A stretch of DNA of 64,000 nucleotides. Source: Clostridiales bacterium (GTDB lineage Bacteria; Bacillota; Clostridia; Lachnospirales; Lachnospiraceae). Of this stretch, positions 41,869 to 51,101 are shown one piece after another; the stretch's first letter is position 1, and every line of letters starts with the position of its first letter. The position numbers and the translations under genes were made by a program. Under the pieces are notes generated by a model. It saw only the letters and a list, made by a program, of their open reading frames with translations, made no database searches and was not told where the DNA came from. The stretch spans positions 1-64,000 of the forward strand of contig JAGZHZ010000006.1 in the NCBI GenBank assembly GCA_018366495.1. The letters run 5' to 3'.

Positions 41869-42645
41869 TTATTCTTTCGGAAAATTCCCCTTTTTTTTGC
41901 TGACCTCACCATCTTTTGTATTTTTAAGGCTCTTCAGCATTTTGCATATGTCGTCGATATCTTCATCGCTCATAGAGTCCAGATCATCTAATCGATTTTT
42001 AATCAAATCAATCGTTTCATTTTTTACGCTTTTCTTTCGCGAATCCAAAAAGTAGGAAGTCAGCGTACTTGTCACCGTACCGATCAAGCCAATTCCCACA
42101 AGCATCAGCGCCATTGCAATCGCCCGTCCGTAAAAAGTAGAAGGAGAAATATCTCCATACCCTACTGTTGTCGCAGTCACAAATGCCCACCAGATTCCAT
42201 CTGCATAGCTCATCCCTTCCGCAAAATGGATCATGATTCCTCCGACCAGAATCATAATTGCTGTCACAAAAACAACGTATTTAAATCCATTCGTATCAAA
42301 AAAACGTTTCGTCTTTTTTAAAGGACGGTACAGTAAGGCAAACAGCCGCGGGATACTTGCAAATTTCGCAATAGATACAAATTTAAACAGCCTGAAAATC
42401 GTGTGAAATGGAAAGATTGCAATCAGATCACAGATATTGTCCTTAAAAAACTTTTTCTTTTTTGGAGCATTCCAAAACCGAACTGCATAATCTATTGTAA
42501 AAACACATAGAATCACCTGATTCAAAATTCTCTGCCATTCGTTCAGATCTTCTGAAAGATCAATCAATGCTAGAATAACGGCTGCCACTGCAAGAGAACT
42601 GATCACGATGTCATAGATCCGATGCTGTTTTTTACTGAGCTTCAT
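41869..42645 (-). CDS. voltage-gated-type potassium channel
   Basis: A 258-residue channel subunit with six transmembrane segments. The selectivity filter TVGYGD is in the pore loop ADGIWWAFVTATTVGYGDIS. The fourth segment has spaced basic residues (FRLFKFVSIAKFASIPRLFA), the arrangement of a voltage sensor. A charged cytoplasmic tail of about 55 residues follows. 42 bases downstream of the sulfatase gene. Confidence 0.92.
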   Translation of the reverse strand: MKLSKKQHRIYDIVISSLAVAAVILALIDLSEDLNEWQRILNQVILCVFTIDYAVRFWNAPKKKKFFKDNICDLIAIFPFHTIFRLFKFVSIAKFASIPRLFALLYRPLKKTKRFFDTNGFKYVVFVTAIMILVGGIMIHFAEGMSYADGIWWAFVTATTVGYGDISPSTFYGRAIAMALMLVGIGLIGTVTSTLTSYFLDSRKKSVKNETIDLIKNRLDDLDSMSDEDIDDICKMLKSLKNTKDGEVSKKKGNFPKE

Positions 42646-42687
42646 CTTGTTTTTCTCCCCTTACCTTCTGCATTTCACACGGTCATT

Positions 42688-44271
42688 TTACTTTTTGGAT
42701 TTTGCAAAAAGAAAATTCTTGTTATAATACCGGCTTGTCTGCTTAATCTGATCTGCCAATTCCTCCGTTCCCATCTTCTCGCACAGAGTCGGCTGATCGG
42801 AAAACAGATTGACTCCCAGCCCCAAATATTCCCCTTCGATCTCTGCTCCGAGCGCTGCCAGCGTTGTCGGGAACATATCGAGTGCGCAGTACAGACGGTC
42901 TTCTGTTTTTTTCGGTTCCACTGCCGGATTGACAATTACCTGGAAAATACTGCGGTTAAAATCCTCATCCACAGAGTCTGCATATCTCGCATCCATCGTC
43001 AGATGATCTCCACACAGAATAATCGTTGTATTTTCATACCATGGCTGTTCCTTCACCCATTCCACAAACTGTGTCAGCTGGGAGTCTGCACACGCGATAA
43101 CATTATAATACTGTTCGTCATATGCGTCACCGCACTTTTCGCAGACATATCCTTCCACACAATGTGTGTCCATCGTCGCCATCGTGAAGTTGAACGGTTG
43201 ATCCTCTGCTGCAAGCTGTTCCAGTTCCTTTTTTGCAAATTCAAACAGCTTCTCATCCTCAAATCCCCACCATTCATAGTAGTCCTCCGGTATCCATCCC
43301 TGCTCCAGTGCATAGTTATAATCCATGATCTCGTATCCGCCATGCTGCTCATAGTAATGGTCTGTGCCTGCAAATGCTGCCTCTGATCCAATCAAAAATT
43401 TCTGATGATAACCTTGTTCTTCCAGAATCTCTCCCAGTGTTGTCAGCCCCGGCAAAAACGTTGTATACATATCATATCCATTGTTTGCCAGAGGAATGGA
43501 GAGCGGAACGCCACTTGTCTGCGCCACCATAGATGCCATCGTCCAGCTGCAGTTTGCCATCTCAATCATTCCATATCCGCCAGGCTGTGAGAAGTGAACA
43601 CTGTCTTCCTCCCTTTGAAGTTTTGTCAGATTCGGCAGCAGATTTTCTTCCTGAAATCCGCCATATTCTTTTGAGGCAAACGTATTCTCAAAAGATTCCA
43701 GAAAAATATAGATCAGATTTCTCTTTTTCTTTGGGAATGTGATCTCTGTATTGGCAGGATCTACATAACTTGTCTCATATAATTTAGAAGGATGCGTCTG
43801 ATCATACAAGTATGTTGGAATATCATAGCGCAGAAGACCAAAGCAGATTGTTCCTATAAGAAATATAGAAGAGACTGCCATGATATGACTTCTGAGCCAT
43901 TCATAAATAACAGTTCCAACCTTCCATTTCTTTTCGTTCTCCGTTTTTGTCTCTTTTGTTTCCTCTCCTGTTTCTGCTATTCTATTTTGTTCCTCTGACA
44001 CATTCTTTTTCTGGCGCAGTAAAAGGAAGAGGAGACCTCCCATAATCAGGCACGGCGGAACTGCATACATCAGATAATTAAAGATAATGCCCACTCCTGT
44101 TCCTTCCATCGGCACTTTCATCTGAAATACCATTTTGTCCATCGTCAGATCTGAAAAATAACTTTCCAGCCATACATAAGATGCGCAAAGAAGAGTGGCA
44201 AGCAATGTTAAGATGCTTCCTGCCACTCTTCTTTTCTTTGTTAATCTTTTCTGTCGTTGTTGTCTTTTCAT
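42688..44271 (-). CDS. LTA synthase-like membrane sulfatase / phosphoglycerol transferase
   Basis: A 527-residue protein. At least three N-terminal transmembrane helices (about 17-36, 62-86, 125-148) precede an outer alkaline-phosphatase-fold domain. NLIYIFLESFENTFAS holds the first metal glutamate, NCSWTMASMVAQTSG the catalytic threonine, ATMDTHCVEGY and ILCGDHLTMDARY further metal ligands. Related enzymes transfer glycerol phosphate from phosphatidylglycerol to a cell-surface polymer; which polymer is unknown. Usual bacterial LtaS has five helices, so this shorter form may belong to another branch. Confidence 0.85.
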   Translation of the reverse strand: MKRQQRQKRLTKKRRVAGSILTLLATLLCASYVWLESYFSDLTMDKMVFQMKVPMEGTGVGIIFNYLMYAVPPCLIMGGLLFLLLRQKKNVSEEQNRIAETGEETKETKTENEKKWKVGTVIYEWLRSHIMAVSSIFLIGTICFGLLRYDIPTYLYDQTHPSKLYETSYVDPANTEITFPKKKRNLIYIFLESFENTFASKEYGGFQEENLLPNLTKLQREEDSVHFSQPGGYGMIEMANCSWTMASMVAQTSGVPLSIPLANNGYDMYTTFLPGLTTLGEILEEQGYHQKFLIGSEAAFAGTDHYYEQHGGYEIMDYNYALEQGWIPEDYYEWWGFEDEKLFEFAKKELEQLAAEDQPFNFTMATMDTHCVEGYVCEKCGDAYDEQYYNVIACADSQLTQFVEWVKEQPWYENTTIILCGDHLTMDARYADSVDEDFNRSIFQVIVNPAVEPKKTEDRLYCALDMFPTTLAALGAEIEGEYLGLGVNLFSDQPTLCEKMGTEELADQIKQTSRYYNKNFLFAKSKK

Positions 44272-44351
44272 GTTCTCAAACCACCTTATCTGTAAAACAT
44301 ACCTTCCCTGTCTGTTTTACTTTCAAAAACTTAATGTCTAAAACATCTCTT

Positions 44352-44380
44352 ACTTTAGCATACCGTTTTTGTAATTACAA
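44352..44380 (-). promoter_or_regulatory. possible promoter with a palindromic -35 region for the sulfatase gene
   Basis: TTGTAA or TTACAA -35 within the perfect 12-bp palindrome TTGTAATTACAA (44369-44380), 17 bases, TAAAGT -10 on the minus strand. Confidence 0.35.
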
Positions 44381-44416
44381 GGTACTCTGAAAAAATTTTA
44401 TTGGGTTTTTATAATT

Positions 44417-44450
44417 AAAAAAAGGTCAGATCTCTTGCCCAGATCTGACC
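44417..44450 (-). terminator. terminator of the WYL-WYL-DUF2828 transcription unit
   Basis: GGTCAGATCT pairs with AGATCTGACC around GGGCAAG, followed by TTTTTTT on the minus strand. It lies about 340 bases after the DUF2828 stop, so the region between is probably transcribed. Confidence 0.88.
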
Positions 44451-44531
44451 ACTCTCAGTCCTCTCATGACATATCGGTACGTCTTCTTCTCCGCAGATTT
44501 GCCTCGTTTGTCACATTTTGCGGTTTTGCAA

Positions 44532-44666
44532 CTATCTGAGAGTTTCCATACGCATCATCAGAGTTCTGAAAAACGGTTCTTTCCACTCGACACTCCGTTT
44601 TTTCAGGTTTGCTCTGACAAAGGGCAACGTATTTTTCTGCATTTTTTCATGCAGACTCCTGCTCAT
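44532..44666 (-). CDS. possible 44-residue ORF downstream of DUF2828
   Basis: MSRSLHEKMQKNTLPFVRAN continues LKKRSVEWKEPFFRTLMMRM and ends ETLR. GAGGA lies four to five bases before the ATG. The frame 3' to it continues in another reading frame as DDAYGNSQIVAKPQNVTNEA then NLRRRRRTDMS, which also looks protein-like, so this may be a gene broken by a frameshift. No family recognised. It sits between DUF2828 and the terminator at 44417-44450. Confidence 0.3.
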   Translation of the reverse strand: MSRSLHEKMQKNTLPFVRANLKKRSVEWKEPFFRTLMMRMETLR

Positions 44667-44788
44667 AAATTCCTCATAAAAGATAAAAATTTACTTTTTG
44701 CTGTGTGTGTCGTATTTTATTGTGAATTCTCCATTGCCTGTCGCCATGGAATATTTCACTGTCTTGTTTGCAGAGTATCTTCCGTCTG

Positions 44789-46291
44789 CTATGCGCAGAT
44801 CGGACGATATCTCTCGGCTAAAAGCACTTGAAGCATAAAATCATACGGCGTTGTCTCCTTAGTCACTTTCTGGTGAAAGGAAGCTGTCTGACTGCCGCTT
44901 GTCATCGCCGCTCCCTTTGTATTTTTCTTGACTGGAAATTGTTTCTGCCATCTGTTTACATTCTGGAATACAACAACTGGAAGTTCATATCCGGCGGCTT
45001 CATATTCTTTTTTCGCTGCCTCAAATGGTGTATCTCCTGCGTATCCCGTACATTCGTCAAATTCCATGTCCGAGACAATATACAAAGTAGAAGGAAGTTC
45101 GCTCTGATCCAGCTGATTTCGGACTGCCATATTTAAAATCAGACGGAACACGGCAAGCAAATCCGTATTTGCAACTTCCTCAAATGACTGTACATACAGT
45201 AATTTTTCCAGCAAATCCCTTCCTTTGATTTCAATCAACTGCGGATGTTCAGAAAATGTAATGAAGCAGTTGTGGAAGACTCCCTGATTTCTCTCGGCAT
45301 AAAACAATGCCAATGACTGAGCAATCAAGGCGGGCGTCACGCCGTCTTTTTCATCACAATACATAGAGGCGGACCCATCTGCCACTACCAGTGCATTCTG
45401 CGCTTCAAAATTTTCTTTTTTTGCCTTCCACATCGTGTCTAGAAACAGGCGCTCTTTTTCACTTATTTCTGGAATCGTCTCTTCCCACCAATTCATTCGT
45501 GCTTTCATCAGCGGACGGACCATCTCATATGGAAATACAGTCGATGTATTCATCTTTGTTTCTCCGTCGCAGACTGCTTCCAGATATGAGCCGAATGATT
45601 CTCTTTTTGAGAGGGCGCTGCGATATTTTAAAATCGCTTTTGCCGGAACTTTCTCGTATGCAATCTCGCCGCCCTGACTTAGTTTCGTCTCGATCAGTTC
45701 AATCTGGCTGCGCAGAGCAGACAATCGTTTTCGGTACTGTTTTTCAGACAGATCCATCAGTGCGGCAAGCTTTCTTGCCAAAATTCTTGTCTTTCTGCTG
45801 GAGGTGCTGACAGAGGGCATCCATTTTGCCAGCAGAGAGATGCGCGCATTTTTTCCAAACTGCCTCTGCTTTTCTTCGTCCTCCTCAAGCTGTCTTTTGA
45901 TGAACTGGATCATCTCCTCCTCGCACGGCGTTCCCATCAAGCTGAACAGATCATCGAACCGCCCGTATTCTCCAAAATACGGGATGTTTTTTTTGACAGA
46001 CTTTGGAAAGTCAACGGCGAGCTGTCTCACAATCCCGCGGAAAATATCTCTTTCCCCCATTCCCATCGAAATGTCGCGGATATGAAATAGCAGCTTCATT
46101 GCAAGATCTGGATTTTCAATATACGCAGGTGCAAAATATTTTTTGTAAAGAAAACATGGATCTGTGCGGCGCATTCCACCGGCGCTTGCAAACAGATTAA
46201 GACACGCATCTAACGTTGACTTATATGCTGCCGCATTGTTCATCGTTTTTGTTCTGTTTGCTTCCTCCATGAGAAGTTCTTTTCCATTCAT
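44789..46291 (-). CDS. DUF2828 protein (TROVE-like plus vWA domain)
   Basis: A 500-residue protein. The N-terminal helical part includes ACLNLFASAGGMRRTDPCFL and AMKLLFHIRDISMGMGERDI, resembling the HEAT-repeat TROVE region of Ro60-type RNA-binding proteins. The C-terminal part is a von Willebrand A domain with a full MIDAS: DGSAS (in LVVADGSASM), the threonine in NTDLLAVF, and the aspartate in IVSDMEFDE. A metal-dependent ligand site is therefore likely. The ATG at 46291 is eight bases after GGAGG. Last annotated gene of an operon with two WYL proteins. Role unknown; RNA surveillance or stress response is an inference. Confidence 0.85.
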   Translation of the reverse strand: MNGKELLMEEANRTKTMNNAAAYKSTLDACLNLFASAGGMRRTDPCFLYKKYFAPAYIENPDLAMKLLFHIRDISMGMGERDIFRGIVRQLAVDFPKSVKKNIPYFGEYGRFDDLFSLMGTPCEEEMIQFIKRQLEEDEEKQRQFGKNARISLLAKWMPSVSTSSRKTRILARKLAALMDLSEKQYRKRLSALRSQIELIETKLSQGGEIAYEKVPAKAILKYRSALSKRESFGSYLEAVCDGETKMNTSTVFPYEMVRPLMKARMNWWEETIPEISEKERLFLDTMWKAKKENFEAQNALVVADGSASMYCDEKDGVTPALIAQSLALFYAERNQGVFHNCFITFSEHPQLIEIKGRDLLEKLLYVQSFEEVANTDLLAVFRLILNMAVRNQLDQSELPSTLYIVSDMEFDECTGYAGDTPFEAAKKEYEAAGYELPVVVFQNVNRWQKQFPVKKNTKGAAMTSGSQTASFHQKVTKETTPYDFMLQVLLAERYRPICA

Positions 46292-46369
46292 CCTTTTCAC
46301 CTCCGAGCGCTTTTTTGTTTCCTTGCTTTACCGTGATCCCATCTTATCATAGCTTTCAGGGAAAGTCTT

Positions 46370-47317
46370 TTAAAAAAATCTGCGAACTTGATCCCGTATT
46401 CTCCTTTTAATCTCCAGACGCAGCTCCTGCGGTTCCAGCACTTCCAGCATCGGTCCCATTGCCAGAAAGCGCTCCAGCAGCTCTGCTCTTTGTTCCGGTC
46501 GATAAAAAATCCGAACACGGACACAGTCCTCTTTTTCTTCCTGCGTTTCCTTCTCGTAATCTGTCATCTGAATCATGAAGCGTTCCAATGCTCTTCTCTC
46601 ATCGTGAACACGCACAATCGCAGGTTTCTCCTCTCTTCTCTCTCTCATCCACCGCTGTACGTCTACGTCCGGTATGGTACGCCCTGCAAGCAGTTTCGCC
46701 TCTGTCACTCGGCTCATCAAAAAAATGGTCATCTGTCCTTTTGCTATCTGGTTTTTACTGACCGCATACAGCCGAAAACAGTCTTCCTTCATAGAATAGA
46801 TCAGTCTAAGCGGAAGATATCTTTCTTTTTTATTCTGGTAAGTAATCTCTGCTTCTTCTCTTCTGTACAATGCCCGCATTATTGTACGCATTGCTTTTTG
46901 ATAGGATTCTTTTTCGTACGGATCTCCTATTTTATTCCGATCAAAAAAATCAAAATCACTTTCCTGATATAATGGTTTTTCCTCTTTTAAACTCTCCAGA
47001 AACTGTTTTCTTAAATCTTCTGACAAAAAAAGACGCACTCTCCGATCATTCAGCTGCGCCTTCATCCATCGCCTTTCCAGTTTTGTCGTCGGCGTATACG
47101 GCTCATACAACAGCTTTGAATACCATAGATGCTCTTCTTTTTCCAGCAAATTCCATTCTGCTTTGTCTGTAATTTTCGGCAGCAAAAAGAGCAGGCTTTC
47201 TTCAAATCCCTGCTCTTTTATAATTTTTTCCATCACTTCCCTTGTGCAGGGCGTCTCAAGAAGGATTCTTGTCACATTCTGGTAATATCTCCCGTATAAT
47301 TCATGAAAAATTTCCAT
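46370..47317 (-). CDS. WYL-domain protein
   Basis: A 315-residue protein with a WYL-type ligand-binding domain at about 140-240 (RTIMRALYRREEAEITYQNK; YLPLRLIYSMKEDCFRLYAV) and a C-terminal WYL extension (FYRPEQRAELLERF). No clear N-terminal helix-turn-helix, so it may act as a partner of the adjacent WYL regulator. WYL domains sense nucleotides or DNA ends and often control defence or repair genes. Its start overlaps the upstream WYL gene by 17 bases. Confidence 0.82.
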   Translation of the reverse strand: MEIFHELYGRYYQNVTRILLETPCTREVMEKIIKEQGFEESLLFLLPKITDKAEWNLLEKEEHLWYSKLLYEPYTPTTKLERRWMKAQLNDRRVRLFLSEDLRKQFLESLKEEKPLYQESDFDFFDRNKIGDPYEKESYQKAMRTIMRALYRREEAEITYQNKKERYLPLRLIYSMKEDCFRLYAVSKNQIAKGQMTIFLMSRVTEAKLLAGRTIPDVDVQRWMRERREEKPAIVRVHDERRALERFMIQMTDYEKETQEEKEDCVRVRIFYRPEQRAELLERFLAMGPMLEVLEPQELRLEIKRRIRDQVRRFF

Positions 47318-48638
47318 CGTTCTCTTCCTCTCTTATCTCATACATCTGTCTCATTTTTTCCAGATCATTATGGAATCGCTCTAAAAATACAGGATCACTG
47401 CATTCCAATTCACAGATTCTCCCCAGAAAGGTACGCATCCATGGCATCAATTCAATAGGGTCCCATACCTGAATGAAGAATTCCAGACGATTGTGCCCTT
47501 TCTTTGTCACCTGGCCATTGCGCGACTCATTTTTTAATTTTTGATACAGATAGTTTTCCCGATGTTCTTCATACCAGATTTGAAAGCGAAGGGTGTGGAG
47601 CTTTTTTTCTTCTTTCCCATTCCAAGAAGCGCCCCAGCTTTTTTTTCTGATCTGAAGCGCCTCCTCTTTTCTAGTTAAATACTCTTCGCACGTTCCCTTC
47701 ACCTGAATCTGTTCGATATAGTCCATCCGAATCATTGTATACTGTTTTCGCTCTTCATGATAAGAAGCAATATATCTTCTTCCGTTCTGCACGCTCTCCA
47801 TGATAAAAAATGGAACTGCATGGTACACGGAAACTTCCTGATTCTTATTCGGAAATGTTTTTACCTCCATCACCCTTCTGCTATGGATGGCTTCCAGAAC
47901 AGAAGCCAGCACTTCATCTTCCAATGTCCATCCGATAAAATAATGTTCAAACAAAAACCATTTATTTTTCATCTGAAGAGACCTCTGAATATAATTTCCA
48001 ATCAGAGAAAGCGGCGGTTCCATCGCATAGAATCCTAAAAACATTTCCAGTTCTTCTCTCTTTTCCAGTTTCTCACTCCCGCCTCCAGATAAAGCTGAGA
48101 ATCCCCTTTGGTCTTTTTCCTGTTCCCTGTAATCATCTCTGAAATCTTCAAAAATATCATCTGCGAGAGAATAGATCAGTCTATTATTTTCTTTTCTTTT
48201 AAAAAAGATTCCCATCTCACTGTATTCTTTCAGCTTCCTGCTAATCAGCTGCACATCGATCTCCGCACCATAGTGATCCACCAAACTGTCACTGAGCTGC
48301 CCCAAATCCATTTCTTCTTCATTCTGAAGCTGATCCAGCAGATAAAAATGAAGCTGTATATCGTTGGAAGTAAAACTTTTCGTCTCATAGCAGCGATACA
48401 GAGGATTTGTCAGGAGCATGGAGGTACTCATGGATATAAAAATCTGCTTTCCGTTTTTTCCATAAGATTCTTTCACAAATTCTCCCAGATAACTGCAGAT
48501 TCTTCTGCGCTCATCATCATATGTCCGTTTGCTTTTCTTTAAAAACTGATCTCTTCGTTTATATCCATAGATCAGGAAATCTTTCAGATAGATTCGGATC
48601 TTATTAAATTTTTTGATTACCTCGTGGAACTGCGCCAT
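47301..48638 (-). CDS. WYL-domain transcriptional regulator
   Basis: A 445-residue protein. Residues about 85-175 look like a winged helix (NDIQLHFYLLDQLQNEEEMD; SRKLKEYSEMGIFFKRKENN), and the WYL domain follows at about 240-310 (VLEAIHSRRVMEVKTFPNK; YHAVPFFIMESVQNGRRYI). A C-terminal domain of about 100 residues completes it. First gene of the WYL-WYL-DUF2828 operon and the likely DNA-binding controller. AGAGAG precedes the ATG by seven bases. Confidence 0.82.
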   Translation of the reverse strand: MAQFHEVIKKFNKIRIYLKDFLIYGYKRRDQFLKKSKRTYDDERRRICSYLGEFVKESYGKNGKQIFISMSTSMLLTNPLYRCYETKSFTSNDIQLHFYLLDQLQNEEEMDLGQLSDSLVDHYGAEIDVQLISRKLKEYSEMGIFFKRKENNRLIYSLADDIFEDFRDDYREQEKDQRGFSALSGGGSEKLEKREELEMFLGFYAMEPPLSLIGNYIQRSLQMKNKWFLFEHYFIGWTLEDEVLASVLEAIHSRRVMEVKTFPNKNQEVSVYHAVPFFIMESVQNGRRYIASYHEERKQYTMIRMDYIEQIQVKGTCEEYLTRKEEALQIRKKSWGASWNGKEEKKLHTLRFQIWYEEHRENYLYQKLKNESRNGQVTKKGHNRLEFFIQVWDPIELMPWMRTFLGRICELECSDPVFLERFHNDLEKMRQMYEIREEENDGNFS

Positions 48639-48831
48639 CTATTCACTCTCTTTTCTCTTCGTTATCCATCCCACACATAAAGGAGTGGGTTTTCCGCACT
48701 CTTGTTGGTAAAAACTGAATCGTCTTTCATTCTCTCAGAACATTCCGGCATCTTTCTGAAACGCCGGATACTCTTCCATTTTATTTAGGATATCATTTCT
48801 CAAAAAAAATGGGAACTCCTTATTTTTCAGA

Positions 48832-49932
48832 TTATTGTATCTCGATATCACCTTCCTCGCACTGTATTTGCAGACAGCCACTTTCCTGTGCCGCTTTTCT
48901 CTCATAGCTCATCGTTTCTTCGTCTTCGCTTCTGGAAATCTGTTCGTCCAGATCACCGGTCTCAATGTATCCATATTCCGTGCTGCATGACATCGATAAT
49001 CCCAAAAGATTTTCTGGAGCGATGTCCAGCAGAATATCTCCATATTCGCTTCTGATTGTTACATCTCCTTCGATACTGATTTCCTCTGCCGTCATCCCCC
49101 CATATTCCAGAGAAACCGTGCTGTCTTTCATCGTACTGTTTTTTCCCATAAAACCGCCGTTCTCTAAAATCATGTCCGTCTTAGCACATAATAATTGGTT
49201 CGTCTCCAGATCACCATCCTCTATCTTCACTGTACTGTCGTTCCATTCACTGTCATTGATGAGCAAAGAACCATACTGTAATTTCACATCTGTCTCGCCA
49301 CATTTCGTCCGCTCTGCTTCCATTCCTCCGTCTTCCAGCACAATATTTCCATTGTCAATGACACTGTCTTTTATGATCAGATTGCCGAAATCCAGATAAA
49401 TATCAGCCTCGGCACAATTCAGTCCCTCGGCATAACAGTCATTGTCTCCAATCTTTGCACTGAAAGAATCGAGTTTTTTATCCGATGGCACATATAAGAC
49501 AACTTCCTCTCGGCTTTCCATTTCCGGCTGACCCAGCCAGTCGCTCAGAAAACTGAGATCAATCTGAATAAAATAAAACTTTTCATCTGTTTTTTCTATG
49601 ACGCTTAACATACCATTCTCCAGACCATATTCCAGAGGGTTTTTCCCTTTTCTGGATTTCACCTGGTATTCCAGATAATAATTTTCATCTTCAGATGGTT
49701 TTACTGTCAGTTCTATTTCATCCAGATCAATTTCTACATCTGTGACTTCTTCCAGTTTTGTCCTTTTCATCGTAAAAACTTTCTGTTCCTGAATGCTGCC
49801 ATCCATCTCATTGATGTCCGACGCCATCACATATTCTCCTCCGCCTGATGACATTCCAACTCCAAATAAGATAAGACCTGTTACACACATGGCTGTTCCG
49901 ATTCCCAATCCAATCTTACTGCTTTTTTTCAT
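48832..49932 (-). CDS. DUF4097-family beta-helix protein
   Basis: A 366-residue protein. One N-terminal transmembrane helix (GLGIGTAMCVTGLILFGVGM) anchors an outer beta-strand-rich region of repeated motifs with Gly-Asn/Asp turns (DFGNLIIKDSVIDNGNIVLE, LQYGSLLINDSEWNDSTVKI, LEYGGMTAEEISIEGDVTI). That pattern is the DUF4097/bactofilin-like adhesin fold. Overlaps the DUF1700 gene by 17 bases. Part of the common PadR-DUF1700-DUF4097 envelope operon. Confidence 0.87.
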   Translation of the reverse strand: MKKSSKIGLGIGTAMCVTGLILFGVGMSSGGGEYVMASDINEMDGSIQEQKVFTMKRTKLEEVTDVEIDLDEIELTVKPSEDENYYLEYQVKSRKGKNPLEYGLENGMLSVIEKTDEKFYFIQIDLSFLSDWLGQPEMESREEVVLYVPSDKKLDSFSAKIGDNDCYAEGLNCAEADIYLDFGNLIIKDSVIDNGNIVLEDGGMEAERTKCGETDVKLQYGSLLINDSEWNDSTVKIEDGDLETNQLLCAKTDMILENGGFMGKNSTMKDSTVSLEYGGMTAEEISIEGDVTIRSEYGDILLDIAPENLLGLSMSCSTEYGYIETGDLDEQISRSEDEETMSYERKAAQESGCLQIQCEEGDIEIQ

Positions 49933-50518
49933 CTCTTTTCACTCTCCTTCTCTTTACTATTTTCTGCATAAAATGAGGAATCCAGTTTTTAAAAATACGG
50001 ATAAGACAAATCCCTGCCGCGATGATCAAAATACTGCATCCGATTCCAAAAAGTCCCATGCCCCCGATCACGAGTGTTCCTGGCGCTGAAAAAGGAATCG
50101 CTACGATTGCTCTGAGAATGAGTTTCATTCCGACCAGTCCGAATGAAACACCCAGAATAAAAACAGATGCTATCACACATACCAGTGTAAAGATGAGACA
50201 GCCTGCCAATATAATCAATGACATTGCCAAAGGCACACTGATCGGAGCTGTCAAAATGGCCAGGATGGAGAGCAGCATCACATTTTTTGTATAGTGTTTT
50301 TCCCTTTTGGATGTATTTACTTTCTTTGTCACAAGATTGGAGAGCAATTCCCCAGCTGCCTCCTTGGGCGTTCCAAGCTCCTCAATTACATTCTGTTCTC
50401 CCTCTTCTCCAGCCTCATCAAAATATTCTGTAAAATACTCCATTGCATTTTCATAGTCGTCTTTTGGCAGTCTCTTTAAATATTTTCTGAGCTGGCTCAA
50501 ATATTCTTCTCTATTCAT
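49916..50518 (-). CDS. DUF1700 membrane protein
   Basis: A 200-residue protein. The N-terminal cytoplasmic helical segment MNREEYLSQLRKYLKRLPKD with EYFTEYFDEAGEEGEQNVIE and LGTPKEAAGEL is the DUF1700/HAAS hallmark. Three or four transmembrane helices follow. In related operons the HAAS segment interacts with the PadR regulator. Overlaps padR by four bases (ATGA). Confidence 0.9.
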   Translation of the reverse strand: MNREEYLSQLRKYLKRLPKDDYENAMEYFTEYFDEAGEEGEQNVIEELGTPKEAAGELLSNLVTKKVNTSKREKHYTKNVMLLSILAILTAPISVPLAMSLIILAGCLIFTLVCVIASVFILGVSFGLVGMKLILRAIVAIPFSAPGTLVIGGMGLFGIGCSILIIAAGICLIRIFKNWIPHFMQKIVKRRRVKRDEKKQ

Positions 50519-50832
50519 TTTTCCACTCTCCCTTCTATGATATCGTCAATCATATTGCGGTACATCTTCCATTCTTCTTTCAGAAATTTAAGCTGTTCTT
50601 TTCCTTCCTCAGTTATCGCATAATACTTTCTGTTTCTTCCCTGATATTCCTGGTTATATGTTACCAGATATCCGCTGTTCTCTAACTTTCTCAAAATCGG
50701 ATACAGCGTTGACTCTTTGATATTCGCTACAAGCTTTACGATCTGACTGATCTGATAGCCATACGAATCTTCTCTTTCCACGACACACAGAATCAGACAT
50801 TCAATCAAAAGTGCTGATACCGGATAATACAC
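50515..50832 (-). CDS. PadR family transcriptional regulator
   Basis: A 105-residue winged-helix regulator: LLIECLILCVVEREDSYGYQ, IKESTLYPILRKLENSGYLV and GRNRKYYAITEEGKEQLKFL. The GTG at 50832 is favoured, eight bases after AGAGG; a GTG three codons earlier lies in the site itself. It should repress its own operon, probably through the 25-bp palindrome just upstream. Confidence 0.9.
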   Translation of the reverse strand: MYYPVSALLIECLILCVVEREDSYGYQISQIVKLVANIKESTLYPILRKLENSGYLVTYNQEYQGRNRKYYAITEEGKEQLKFLKEEWKMYRNMIDDIIEGRVEK

Positions 50833-50873
50833 ACAGATCACCTCTCTTTGTTCTCTTTTATTTAGTTTATTTT

Positions 50874-50898
50874 ATATATATAAAATTTTTATATATAT
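50874..50898. promoter_or_regulatory. 25-bp perfect palindrome upstream of padR
   Basis: Twelve-base arms (ATATATATAAAA and TTTTATATATAT) around a central T, 42 bases before the padR start. Very AT-rich, so it may be both promoter and operator. Autoregulation by PadR is typical of the family. Confidence 0.5.
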
Positions 50899-51045
50899 TA
50901 TTTTATCACTTATATCCTCTTTGTCAATCTCTTTTGTTTTATTCTTTTTACAAAATTGTGCTTTATCTGTTTATTTATTTTTAAAAGCAATTTTTACCAA
51001 CTCTTTATTTCTCAAATTTTTGATTAAAATTCTCCTGAAAGTTTC

Positions 51046-51073
51046 TTGACAAAACCGAAAATATGCTTATAAT
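51046..51073 (+). promoter_or_regulatory. promoter of the MarR-MATE operon
   Basis: TTGACA, 16 bases, TATAAT on the plus strand: both boxes perfect. The predicted start is near 51080. Confidence 0.8.
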
Positions 51074-51101
51074 AAATTTGAAAATAGTTTTTTTAAGAAC
51101 T

